From USCg-Taylor sp050740455 (lineage in GTDB: Bacteria > Pseudomonadota > Gammaproteobacteria > JACCXJ01), in NCBI GenBank assembly GCA_050740455.1, contig JBOIDF010000008.1, positions 1-64,000 on the forward strand: DNA of 64,000 nt, written 5' to 3'. Position 1 is the stretch's first letter. Each line of letters opens with the position of its first letter. The notes under the pieces were generated by a model. The model had not been told where the DNA came from, did not search any database, and was given only the letters and a program-made list of their open reading frames with translations. Positions 33,853-41,921 of this stretch are shown piece by piece. Position numbers and translations under genes: made by a program.

Positions 33853-34117
33853 CCAGCAACCTACTAAACGAATGTCAACGCAGCGTGAGACTACGCGCGG
33901 GCGGGGTACAATGTCTGTCGGTGGGAGTTCGAACTTCGCGTAGGTCAACGTACGGCAATGGTCCGCGTTTGTCCTACGCTGAGTTTTTCAATGCGGCCCG
34001 GGAAACGTGGCTAAGCGACCAAGCCGTGCTTCACGCAGTAATAAGTCAACTCGGCGTTGGTCCTTAGATGCAGTTTTTCCAGGATGCGCACCCGGTAAGT
34101 GCTCACGGTCTTGACGC
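33853..34117 (-). repeat. Right arm of the ~265-bp inverted repeat
   Basis: Reverse complement of 8411-8674. It begins 24 bp upstream of the RTX start and so probably contains that gene's promoter and leader; a TTGACA is present but no good minus-ten follows at the right distance. Its outer end coincides exactly with the start of the right direct repeat. Confidence 0.85.
34011..34117 (-). pseudogene. 3' fragment of a NarL-type response regulator
   Basis: The minus strand encodes VKTVSTYRVRILEKLHLR and TNAELTYYCVKHGLVA then a stop, the last 35 residues of a regulator nearly identical to the one at 7885-8517, with several silent and a few amino-acid differences. The rest of the gene is missing, cut off at the edge of the direct repeat. 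Confidence 0.85.
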
Positions 34118-34385
34118 CCGTTGAGTTCACCGGGGGCGCACGCCCCGCAAGGGCAAGGTTCGTTGAATGCTTTGCGATTGGGGGGAGGGAGAGTTGGCAC
34201 GCGCGTGGTTTTGCCGCTTGCTTCGTGCTTTATAGCGTGCGTCGTCGTTCTCGCACACGAATGTCAACGCCTCCTAATCCTTTGTCCTGACCCTTGTTGC
34301 GTCGCGAAGCATCGGACCCGGGCCTAGTAAACGCCACTGGCCCGGCCGGCACATCAAGGGGTCTTTTATGAGCCGCGGAACGCCA
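34117..34385 (+). repeat. Right copy of the 269-bp direct repeat
   Basis: Same orientation and length as 8730-8998. It abuts the broken regulator on its left and ends 54 bp before coq7. In the last 54 bp a TAGAAT-like minus-ten (near 34406) could serve coq7, with no clear minus-35. Confidence 0.88.
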
Positions 34386-34439
34386 AGCGCATGATGCTTA
34401 TGCTAGAATCCCGGCGGATCTCAGCTATTCTCGACAATA

Positions 34440-35084
34440 ATGGAAGGCCGCAGATATTCTTTTCTCGATAGCGTTCTGATCAATCTCGATAAGGGGATAA
34501 GAACCGTCTTCAGCGTTCAGGATAGTTCGGGGGCGCCGGTGCCCGGCACCGATCTCCGCGAGCTCGATTCATCGAAGGAGCACCGCCTCCGCTCGGAAGG
34601 ACTGATGCGCGTAAACCACGCGGGCGAGGTGGCTGCACAGGCCTTGTACCATGGCCAGTCGCTTGCGGCCCGCGATCCGGCGGTACGGGAGACGATGGCA
34701 AAATCGGCCAGCGAAGAAAACGATCACCTCTATTGGTGCGAAGAGCGCTTGCGTGAGCTTGGGGGACGCACGAGCTTCCTGAATCCGTTTTGGTATTTCG
34801 GGTCCTTTATGATTGGTGCCACAGCCGGTATCGCGGGTGAGCGGTGGAGCCTCGGATTCGTCGCCGAGACCGAGCGCCAGGTCGTTCGGCACTTGGAGGA
34901 GCACCTACATAAGTTGCCGCCCGACGACGCCCGCAGCCGCGCTATTCTGCAGCGGATGAAAAGGGATGAAGCACACCATGCCACGGTCGCCTTCGAGAGG
35001 GGCGCCGCGGAGCTGCCTGAAGTCATCAAAACGCTCATGACGGCCGCCTCGAAGGTGATGACCACCACGGCTTATTGGCTCTAA
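34440..35084 (+). CDS. coq7: Coq7-type demethoxyubiquinone hydroxylase
   Basis: Di-iron membrane-associated monooxygenase that hydroxylates 2-polyprenyl-3-methyl-6-methoxy-1,4-benzoquinol, the penultimate step of ubiquinone synthesis. 214 residues with the duplicated carboxylate-bridged motifs: MRVNHAGEVAAQALYHGQ, SEENDHLYWCEERL, GFVAETERQVVRHLEEHL and MKRDEAHHA. FWYFGSFMIGATAGIAG is the hydrophobic membrane-contact helix. First housekeeping gene to the right of the island. The 152-bp gap to hsp20 has no visible feature beyond a possible promoter. Confidence 0.96.
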   Translation: MEGRRYSFLDSVLINLDKGIRTVFSVQDSSGAPVPGTDLRELDSSKEHRLRSEGLMRVNHAGEVAAQALYHGQSLAARDPAVRETMAKSASEENDHLYWCEERLRELGGRTSFLNPFWYFGSFMIGATAGIAGERWSLGFVAETERQVVRHLEEHLHKLPPDDARSRAILQRMKRDEAHHATVAFERGAAELPEVIKTLMTAASKVMTTTAYWL

Positions 35085-35236
35085 ACCAGCGCAGATTTCT
35101 CCTTGCGCCGGGCTGCACGTGCCGCCCGCTTGATCAAGAAAGCCGGGAGCGCCGCCCTTGAAATACCCAAGAGCGGCCATATATCTCCGCCAAGCCGTAA
35201 TAACACGGGTAACAGTCAGCTTGATGGAGAAAGACT

Positions 35237-35686
35237 ATGTTAGTGACACGATATGAGCCTTGGAGCGTCTTAAACCAAGTTCAAAATGAGATGGGTCGTT
35301 TGTTCGCGTCGCGCTTCGGCGCTGACCAATACGCCGGCAACGCGAATGCGGTCATCAGTACGTGGATGCCGGACGTGGATATCAAGGAAGAGGATACTCG
35401 CTTTGTACTCTACGCCGATTTGCCGGGTATCGAACCGAAAGACATCGAAATCACGATGGACAATGGGGCGCTAGCAGTAAAAGGTCAGCGCGCATTGGAC
35501 AATGAGGAGGTGCGCGCGGGTTACAAGCGTGCGGAGCGAGCCTGCGGGAGATTTTATCGCCGCTTCGGCCTGCCGGACACCGTGGATGCGGAGCACATCG
35601 AGGCGACCGGCCGAAACGGTGTTATTGAGGTCGTGATCCCGAAGCACGAACGCGTGCAACCGCGCAAAATCGCCGTGCAGGGTTAA
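35237..35686 (+). CDS. Hsp20/alpha-crystallin family small heat-shock protein
   Basis: ATP-independent holdase of 149 residues. The alpha-crystallin domain runs about 45-140: WMPDVDIKEEDTRFVLYADL, PGIEPKDIEITMDNGALAVK, the FYRRFGLPDTVD segment and NGVIEVVIPKHE. Preceded by GGAGAAAG as ribosome site. Its 3' end overlaps the convergent uracil-DNA glycosylase gene by 65 bp. Confidence 0.95.
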   Translation: MLVTRYEPWSVLNQVQNEMGRLFASRFGADQYAGNANAVISTWMPDVDIKEEDTRFVLYADLPGIEPKDIEITMDNGALAVKGQRALDNEEVRAGYKRAERACGRFYRRFGLPDTVDAEHIEATGRNGVIEVVIPKHERVQPRKIAVQG

Positions 35687-36431
35687 GCCCCCGTGTTGAG
35701 TGTTTGGCGGAACTTCTTCCCGCCCTTTTTCCGATCGCAGGCGGTACTTCGAGCGCGGCGCGCGCGCACTGAAATACTTGGTGAAACATCTCGCGGGTGA
35801 GGCGCCCGGTGAAGGTGTTTCGCTGGCTCGGGTGGTAGGAGCATATGAGCGTCAAGCCGTCGATGCCGTGGCAGCGAGCATGGCCGAATGTTGGGACGGG
35901 TGACGGTACCGGAAGCCCCAGCGCTCGACGCGCGCTGAGATAAGCGTTGAGCGCGCTGCGGCCGAGTACGATGACCGCGCATATTTGTTCTAGCCGTTGC
36001 AGCTCTTGCAACAAGTACGGCCGGCAGGCCGCGGATTCTTCGCCCAGAGGCTTGTTTGCGGGCGGTGCGCAGTGAATAGCGGCCGTGATGTAACAGTCGC
36101 GCAGCGCGAGGCCGTCGTTGGCGTGCGTTGAGGCCGGTCGATTGGCGAAGCCCGCACCGTAAAGCGCTTCATAGAGCCAATCACCGCTGCGATCGCCGGT
36201 AAACATGCGTCCAGTCCTATTACCACCGTGTGCGGCCGGGGCGAGTCCAATGACCAAGAGGCGCGCGTCCGGATCACCGAAGCTCGGTACCGGCCGGCCC
36301 CAGTAATCGATTGTTTGGAAGCGCTTGACCTTGGTGCGCGCGATCTCCTCGCGGTAGGCGACGAGGCGCGGACAGCGCCGGCACTCGATCAAGCGCTGTT
36401 TAAACTCGAGGTGCCACGCCGAGTCTGACAT
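35622..36431 (-). CDS. Family 5 uracil-DNA glycosylase (UdgB type)
   Basis: Removes uracil and other deaminated bases from DNA. 269 residues: an N-terminal iron-sulfur cysteine pattern (LIECRRCPRLVAYR), motif GLAPAAHGGNRTGRMFTGD (family 5/4-like motif with the A-A-H-G-G-N-R-T signature), CYITAAIHCAPP and the C-terminal SYHPSQRNTFTGRLT with the catalytic loop His. The last 45-50 residues are basic and lie beyond the normal family end; the stop is inside the 3' end of hsp20. Start chosen at MSDSAWHLEF. Confidence 0.88.
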   Translation of the reverse strand: MSDSAWHLEFKQRLIECRRCPRLVAYREEIARTKVKRFQTIDYWGRPVPSFGDPDARLLVIGLAPAAHGGNRTGRMFTGDRSGDWLYEALYGAGFANRPASTHANDGLALRDCYITAAIHCAPPANKPLGEESAACRPYLLQELQRLEQICAVIVLGRSALNAYLSARRALGLPVPSPVPTFGHARCHGIDGLTLICSYHPSQRNTFTGRLTREMFHQVFQCARAALEVPPAIGKRAGRSSAKHSTRGLNPARRFCAVARVRASGSRPQ

Positions 36432-36622
36432 GGTAGGCCGCCATGCGGTATATACTATCATGAGCCTACGCGAGAGATCTGGCTCAGCGGCGGCGATGAG
36501 CCTGAGATCGTATCGGTCATCGCCAAGGTATCGTGTTTACAACACCTGGAGTTATAAGGGCAAATTGCAAACTGATGCTATACTTGGCGGTAACCGCGGC
36601 ATGTCCGGTTAGGGGCGAGAAC

Positions 36623-37162
36623 ATGAAGAGCCAAACTGCATGCGTTGTTTTGTCCGGGGTACTATGCGCCGTCATACCGGCGCAGGCGCGTATGTACCAA
36701 TGGATCAACCCAAGCTCGGGGAATACGCAACTTTCCGGGAACCCCCCCACCTGGTATCGGAGTCCCCAGAGTGGGGGTGGGCCACGCGTACTTGTCTTCG
36801 AGAGAGGCAAGGTCATCGATGACACTGCCATCGCGGTGCCGGAAGGTACGCGGGATGAGCTTCGAAGCCAAGCATTTCAAGCGCGGGAGTCTACGCACGC
36901 CGCTACGACTGCGCTTGAGGTTTCGGCTGAGGAAGAGGCCGAAACCGTGGCCGCCGATTCAACCGCCGCCGAGGCCGGGACTTCGGAAAGGGACGCCGTT
37001 GTACGAAAATCGGCGTCGGGTGAGCTCACGGAGATGGATGCCGATACAGTAGGACGTTTGAAAGACATCATCTCGGCCTGGGACCGTATGAAATTGGAGC
37101 AGGCGAAAGAACTCATTCGCGGCGCGGCTCCGAACGAACCGAATACGCCGCAAGCGCCCTAA
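36623..37162 (+). CDS. Secreted DUF4124-like protein of unknown function
   Basis: 179 residues. Signal peptide MKSQTACVVLSGVLCAVIPA then QARMYQWINPSSGNTQLSGN, the short YxWxDxxGxxxxSxxPP type module of DUF4124 proteins. After that, VLVFERGKVIDDTAIAVPEG leads to an acidic, alanine-rich, probably disordered region and a final helix. AGGGGCGAGA is the ribosome site. Function is unknown; it occupies the place where mlaD would be expected before mlaC. Confidence 0.7.
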   Translation: MKSQTACVVLSGVLCAVIPAQARMYQWINPSSGNTQLSGNPPTWYRSPQSGGGPRVLVFERGKVIDDTAIAVPEGTRDELRSQAFQARESTHAATTALEVSAEEEAETVAADSTAAEAGTSERDAVVRKSASGELTEMDADTVGRLKDIISAWDRMKLEQAKELIRGAAPNEPNTPQAP

Positions 37163-37303
37163 GCGCTGCGCTTAGCTGCGGTGGATCGCATCATGGGTGG
37201 GTTCGGCGTAAGTAACGGATCCCGTGGGATAGGTCGACGACTAGGATTCGGTGCGAACAACGCCACTGACTCGGGAAACCGGTGAGGCGGGAGATTAGGC
37301 ATC

Positions 37304-37909
37304 ATGAAGCGTATACGACTTGTTGTCTCTTTGATCTGTTGCGCGTGGTGTGCGTTAGCACTCGCGGCCGTCGCGAAAGACGCTGAAGAGCTAGTAAAAC
37401 GCACGGCGGACCAGGTCACGGCGCGGGTTAAAAACGAGCGTGCCGTATTGCGCAAGGATTCGGTGCGATTGCACCAGCTTGTCGATGAACTGATCATTCC
37501 GCACTTTGACTTTGCGCGTATGTCCCAGTGGGTGCTGGGCAAGCATTGGAGAAGCGCCGATGCGGCGCAGCGGTCTCGTTTCGTAGAGGAGTTTCGCAAA
37601 TTGCTGGTGAAGACCTATGCGACGGCGCTCCTCGAGTATGCCGATCGTGAAACACGCTATTTCCCGGTGCGGGCGGAATCGGATGCCACGCTGGTTACCG
37701 TGCGCACTGAAATAGAACAGCCTGGCAGCGCCGTAGTTCCCATTAATTACCGCATGCATGTCAAAGACAACGCCTGGAAAGTATTCGACGTTTCTGTGGA
37801 CGGGGTAAGCTTGGTGGCGACCTATCGCGCATCGTTCGCCTCCGAGATCCGTAAATCGGGGATCGATAGCCTCATCAAGAGTCTTGAAACGAAGAACGAA
37901 AAAAAGTAG
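37304..37909 (+). CDS. mlaC: MlaC-family periplasmic phospholipid-binding protein
   Basis: Soluble shuttle of the Mla pathway that carries phospholipids between the outer and inner membranes. 201 residues with a signal peptide (LVVSLICCAWCALALAAVA), then VDELIIPHFDFARMSQWVLG, WRSADAAQRSRFVEEFRKLL and YATALLEYA, typical of the Ttg2D/MlaC family; the C-terminal part has VFDVSVDGVSLVATYRASF. The frame of the next gene overlaps its end by 26 bp. The ABC components MlaF, MlaE and MlaD are not upstream. Confidence 0.94.
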   Translation: MKRIRLVVSLICCAWCALALAAVAKDAEELVKRTADQVTARVKNERAVLRKDSVRLHQLVDELIIPHFDFARMSQWVLGKHWRSADAAQRSRFVEEFRKLLVKTYATALLEYADRETRYFPVRAESDATLVTVRTEIEQPGSAVVPINYRMHVKDNAWKVFDVSVDGVSLVATYRASFASEIRKSGIDSLIKSLETKNEKK

Positions 37910-38243
37910 CACCAACCATGCGATAGCGCTCGCTCACGAGGCGAAAGGAAGTTGGTCCCTGGCGGGAGACGTGGACATCGGGACGGTTCCAAGCATCCTC
38001 GATCGAGGCGCCGGGATGTTTACCGATTCTTCGGTTGTTGTGGACTTAAAAGCGGTGGCAAGGATCGACAGCGCTGGGCTTGCGCTGTTAGTCAATTGGG
38101 TCCGGGAAAGCCGCCGGCACAAGGTAGCGATCCGATTTCAAAACATCCCGGCCCGCATGCTGGCGATTGCAAAGATCTGCGGGGTGGATAAGGTATTGCC
38201 CGCCGAGGCATTCAAAGGACAGAATCCGTCCCCGGTACGGTGA
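37884..38243 (+). CDS. mlaB: STAS-domain protein MlaB
   Basis: 119-residue cytoplasmic STAS protein that in the Mla complex stabilises the ATPase MlaF. The fold is visible as SWSLAGDVDIGTVPSILD, VVVDLKAVARIDSAGLALLV (the D-S-A loop) and FQNIPARMLAIAKICGV. The only in-frame start is TTG at 37884, inside mlaC; translation is likely coupled. Since mlaFED is missing here, the partner must be elsewhere. Confidence 0.85.
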   Translation: MKRRTKKSSTNHAIALAHEAKGSWSLAGDVDIGTVPSILDRGAGMFTDSSVVVDLKAVARIDSAGLALLVNWVRESRRHKVAIRFQNIPARMLAIAKICGVDKVLPAEAFKGQNPSPVR

Positions 38244-38285
38244 AGCCAAATTCCGCCGGCGGGACACCGTACGCATATTTGCAAC

Positions 38286-38528
38286 GTGACGCCACAACAA
38301 ATCAAAGCGCTTATCGAGTCGGCGATCCCTCACACGGAAGCGATCGTGGACGGTGATGGCCGGCACTTTCAGGCATGCATCATCAGTCCAGCCTTCGGAG
38401 GCCTCGCGGCGCTGCAACGCCACCGCTTGGTGTATGCCGGTCTCGGGACCAAAATGGAAACCGAGATCCACGCATTATCGATGCGCACTTACACACCCGA
38501 GGAGTGGGCAGCCTCGAGGCCGCCGTAG
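38286..38528 (+). CDS. ibaG: BolA-family protein IbaG
   Basis: 80-residue BolA/IbaG protein thought to act with monothiol glutaredoxin in iron-sulfur cluster handling. HFQACIISPAFGGLAALQRH is the family core (normally AFEGLSRVQRHR), followed by LVYAGLGTKMETEIHALSMR. Starts with GTG. The mlaB-ibaG-murA order is conserved in Gammaproteobacteria. Confidence 0.93.
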   Translation: MTPQQIKALIESAIPHTEAIVDGDGRHFQACIISPAFGGLAALQRHRLVYAGLGTKMETEIHALSMRTYTPEEWAASRPP

Positions 38529-38616
38529 CGTCGGGCGTCTCACCCTACGGTCTCGGTTAAAGGGGACGTCACGATGCGCGTTAGCAGCAAGCACATCCCA
38601 CGCACCATGCGCTGAC

Positions 38617-39876
38617 ATGGATAAGCTCATTATCACGGGAGGCGTACCGCTGGAAGGGGAGATCCGCGTCTCGGGCGCGAAGAACGCCGCGCTGCCTATC
38701 CTTGCGGCTACCTTGCTTGCGGACAGCCCCGTCACGGTGGGAAATGTTCCCCACCTCCGCGACATCACCACGACCATGGAGTTACTGGGCCGCATGGGGA
38801 TCGATCTCATGGTCGATGAGCACATGAACATCGAAGTGGATGCCACCACCATCAAGGAGTTTTTCGCTCCTTATGAATTGGTCCGCACCATGCGTTCGTC
38901 GATTTTGGTCCTAGGGCCGCTGCTGGCGCGCTACGGGCGCGCCGATGTCTCCTTGCCGGGCGGTTGCGCGATCGGCTCCCGGCCGGTCAATATGCACCTT
39001 CACGGCTTGAGCGCCATGGGAGCGCAGATCTCGGTGGAAGGCGGCTATGTTCGTGCCAGCGCTGACCGGCTCAAAGGTGTGCACCTCATGCTGGACATGG
39101 TGACCGTAACCGGCACCGAAAATCTGATGATGGCGGCGACGCTGGCGCAGGGGACCACCGTGATCGGTAACGCGGCGCGCGAGCCGGAGGTGGTGGACTT
39201 AGCGAACTGTCTCATCGGAATGGGCGCCAGGATTGACGGCGCAGGCACCGATACCATTGTCATAGAAGGTGTGGAAAGCCTCCATGGCACCAAGCACAAT
39301 ATCATGCCTGACCGCATCGAAACGGGCACCTACCTCGTTGCGGCGGCGATGACGGGAGGGCGGGTGAAACTGAAAAACACCCGCCCGCATTTGCTCGAAG
39401 CCGTGTTGACGAAATTAGCCGAGGCCGGGGCGGAAATCGAGACCGGCCCCGATTGGATAACGCTTGGCATGGCGAACGGGAAGCCAAAGGCTATCGATAT
39501 CTACACATCACCGTATCCAGGGTTCCCGACCGATATGCAGGCGCAGTTTACGGCAATGAATTGCATTGCCGAAGGCACCGCGGCCATCACGGAGTCGGTA
39601 TTCGAGAATCGCTTCATGCACGTGCTGGAACTCCAGCGCATGGGTGCAAACATCCGCTTGGAGGGCAATGCCGCAATTACCTGCGGCGTTAAGCAGCTTG
39701 AGAGCGCACCCGTCATGGCAACCGATCTGCGGGCTTCCGCGAGTCTCGTGCTTGCCGGTTTGGTGGCCCGGGGAGAAACCGTGGTGGACCGGATCTACCA
39801 CATAGACAGAGGCTACGAGACCATCGAGGAGAAGCTGGCTCAACTCGGGGCTCGCATCCGTCGCGTACCGAATTAA
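38617..39876 (+). CDS. murA: UDP-N-acetylglucosamine 1-carboxyvinyltransferase
   Basis: First committed step of peptidoglycan synthesis: transfers enolpyruvate from PEP to UDP-GlcNAc; target of fosfomycin. 419 residues, with SGAKNAALPILAA at the N-terminus and the catalytic Cys117 in SLPGGCAIGSRPVN (Cys, not the resistant Asp form). Also DRIETGTYLVAAAMTGG and FPTDMQAQFTAMN. The open frame starts 88 codons earlier, overlapping ibaG, but MDKLIITGG is the family start. Confidence 0.97.
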   Translation: MDKLIITGGVPLEGEIRVSGAKNAALPILAATLLADSPVTVGNVPHLRDITTTMELLGRMGIDLMVDEHMNIEVDATTIKEFFAPYELVRTMRSSILVLGPLLARYGRADVSLPGGCAIGSRPVNMHLHGLSAMGAQISVEGGYVRASADRLKGVHLMLDMVTVTGTENLMMAATLAQGTTVIGNAAREPEVVDLANCLIGMGARIDGAGTDTIVIEGVESLHGTKHNIMPDRIETGTYLVAAAMTGGRVKLKNTRPHLLEAVLTKLAEAGAEIETGPDWITLGMANGKPKAIDIYTSPYPGFPTDMQAQFTAMNCIAEGTAAITESVFENRFMHVLELQRMGANIRLEGNAAITCGVKQLESAPVMATDLRASASLVLAGLVARGETVVDRIYHIDRGYETIEEKLAQLGARIRRVPN

Positions 39877-39894
39877 GAAGCGGTGGCCCATCCA

Positions 39895-40599
39895 ATGGTC
39901 GAAATGAAGCCTGAAGCAGGACGCGTTCGGGGCGTCGATCGGGGATCGACCTTGGCTATCGCGGTATCGAAGGGCCGCATCCTCTCGGAGTTCCGCGTCC
40001 TCCTCGATCGCATGGGAATCAAACCCGCCGAGGACCCGGAGATCTCGCGCAGTCTCGTGATCCCGCTCAAGGATCGGGGGCTACGCTTGGTGATCGTCCG
40101 CGCCGCGGACGTCCCCACGTACGTCGATTACGGCGCCGCCGATCTTGGCATCGCCGGAAAGGACGTGTTGCTGGAATACCGGGGCGAGGGATTCTATGAG
40201 CCGCTGGACCTCGATATCGCACGCTGCAAGCTCGTGGTCGCGGGGAAGGCCGAACCTTTGCCGCGCGCCGGACGGCTGCGCGTCGCGACGAAATACGTGC
40301 AGACGACGCGCCGGCATTTCGCACAGAAGGGAGACCAGGTCGAGGTTATACATCTTTATGGATCGATGGAGCTCGCGCCTTTGGTTGGATTGGCCGACTG
40401 TATCGTGGACCTAATCGATACCGGCAACACGCTCAAGGCAAACGGATTGGTGGTGCTGGAGACGATTGCGGAGATCAGTGCGCGGCTGATCGTCAACAAA
40501 GCCGCGATGAAGGTGAAAAACACCGCGGTGAAGGCGCTCATCGCGGAGCTTGCGGAGGCGGTGGATAAGACTGCGACGGATCGCAAACTGGCTCTGTGA
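39895..40599 (+). CDS. hisG: ATP phosphoribosyltransferase, short form
   Basis: First step of histidine synthesis. About 234 residues, so this is the short HisG that lacks the C-terminal regulatory domain and needs HisZ as partner; no hisZ is in the window. Motifs: AIAVSKGRILSE, DYGAADLGIAGKDVLLE, RVATKYVQTTRRHF and the PRPP loop VDLIDTGNTLKANGL. A GTG at 39883 is an alternative start. Followed 17 bp later by hisD. Confidence 0.94.
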   Translation: MVEMKPEAGRVRGVDRGSTLAIAVSKGRILSEFRVLLDRMGIKPAEDPEISRSLVIPLKDRGLRLVIVRAADVPTYVDYGAADLGIAGKDVLLEYRGEGFYEPLDLDIARCKLVVAGKAEPLPRAGRLRVATKYVQTTRRHFAQKGDQVEVIHLYGSMELAPLVGLADCIVDLIDTGNTLKANGLVVLETIAEISARLIVNKAAMKVKNTAVKALIAELAEAVDKTATDRKLAL

Positions 40600-40616
40600 G
40601 TAAGCGCTAACGAGTT

Positions 40617-41921
40617 ATGCTAATGAAAATTCGATGCTTAGACACGGTAGACTCACGGTTTGATGATGAGCTTAGCGCGCTCTTAGGCGACGATAGTTCA
40701 GCCGACCGTGCGATCGCCGAGAGCGTGCGCGCGATCGTCGACGATGTTCGCCAGCGCGGCGATCCCGCGCTCATCGAATACACGGTGAAATTCGACCGCC
40801 GCCCGGTGGCGGGCCCGAGCGATCTCGCGCTCTCCGACGAGCGGCTACGCAACGCGCTCGTGGAGCCGCGCTTACGGGATGCCCTGGAGACGGCGGCCGA
40901 CCGCATTCGCCGCTACCACGAGCGGCAACAACAAGCTTCTTGGAGCTATCGGGAGGACGATGGAACGGTGTTGGGGCAGCGAGTGACAGCGATGGATCGG
41001 GCCGGCGTTTATGTGCCCGGCGGCAAGGCGGCCTATCCCTCGTCGGTTCTGATGAATGTCATTCCTGCTAAGGTCGCGGGCGTAAACGAGATCGTCATGG
41101 TGGTGCCCGCGCCCGAGGGCAAACTCGAACCGATCGTACTCGCGGCGGCGGTCATTGCGGGGGTCGATCGGGTGTTCACAGTGGGTGGGGCGCAGGCGGT
41201 CGCGGCGCTCGCCTATGGGACCGAGACCATCCCACGAGTCGATAAGATCGTCGGGCCGGGGAATAGTTATGTCGCCGCGGCAAAGGCGCTGGTGTTCGGC
41301 GCGGTTGGGATCGACATGATCGCCGGACCCTCGGAGGTGCTCATCGTCGCCGACGGCGCGGCGCCCCCCGAGTGGATGGCGATGGACCTTTTCGCGCAGG
41401 CCGAACATGACGAACAAGCCCAGGCATTGTTGCTCTCTCCCGATGCGTCGTATTTGCAAGCGGTCGCGGCGAGCATCGAGCGGGACCTCCCGGCGATGGA
41501 GCGCGCTTCGATTATCGAGGCGGCCTTGTCCTCCCGAGGGGCTTTGATCAAGGTACGGGACATCGAGGAAGCGATTGATCTCGTCAACCGTATCGCGCCG
41601 GAACATCTTGAACTGGCCCTGACGGATGCGGAGCAATGGGTACCGAAGGTCAAGCACGCGGGGGCGATTTTCGTCGGGCCCTACGCGGCGGAGGCGCTCG
41701 GAGACTACTGCGCGGGCCCCAACCACGTGTTGCCGACCGGCCGCACGGCGCGCTTCTCCTCGCCGCTCGGCGTTTACGATTTTCAGAAGCGATCCTCGTT
41801 GATCATGTGCCCGGCGCCGGCGGCAAGCAAGCTAGGCCGCACGGCCGCCGTTTTAGCGCGTGCCGAAGGGCTTACGGCGCACGCCCGTTCGGCCGAGTAC
41901 CGCATCCTGCCCGGGCGCTGA
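40617..41921 (+). CDS. hisD: Histidinol dehydrogenase
   Basis: Zinc-dependent NAD oxidation of L-histidinol to L-histidine. 434 residues: YVPGGKAAYPSSVLMNVIPA, VGGAQAVAALAYGTETIPRV, DKIVGPGNSYVAAAK, DMIAGPSEVLIVAD (zinc and NAD sites), LFAQAEHDEQAQALL and the active-site region NRIAPEHLEL with catalytic E and H. The stop overlaps the hisC start (TGATG). Confidence 0.97.
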   Translation: MLMKIRCLDTVDSRFDDELSALLGDDSSADRAIAESVRAIVDDVRQRGDPALIEYTVKFDRRPVAGPSDLALSDERLRNALVEPRLRDALETAADRIRRYHERQQQASWSYREDDGTVLGQRVTAMDRAGVYVPGGKAAYPSSVLMNVIPAKVAGVNEIVMVVPAPEGKLEPIVLAAAVIAGVDRVFTVGGAQAVAALAYGTETIPRVDKIVGPGNSYVAAAKALVFGAVGIDMIAGPSEVLIVADGAAPPEWMAMDLFAQAEHDEQAQALLLSPDASYLQAVAASIERDLPAMERASIIEAALSSRGALIKVRDIEEAIDLVNRIAPEHLELALTDAEQWVPKVKHAGAIFVGPYAAEALGDYCAGPNHVLPTGRTARFSSPLGVYDFQKRSSLIMCPAPAASKLGRTAAVLARAEGLTAHARSAEYRILPGR

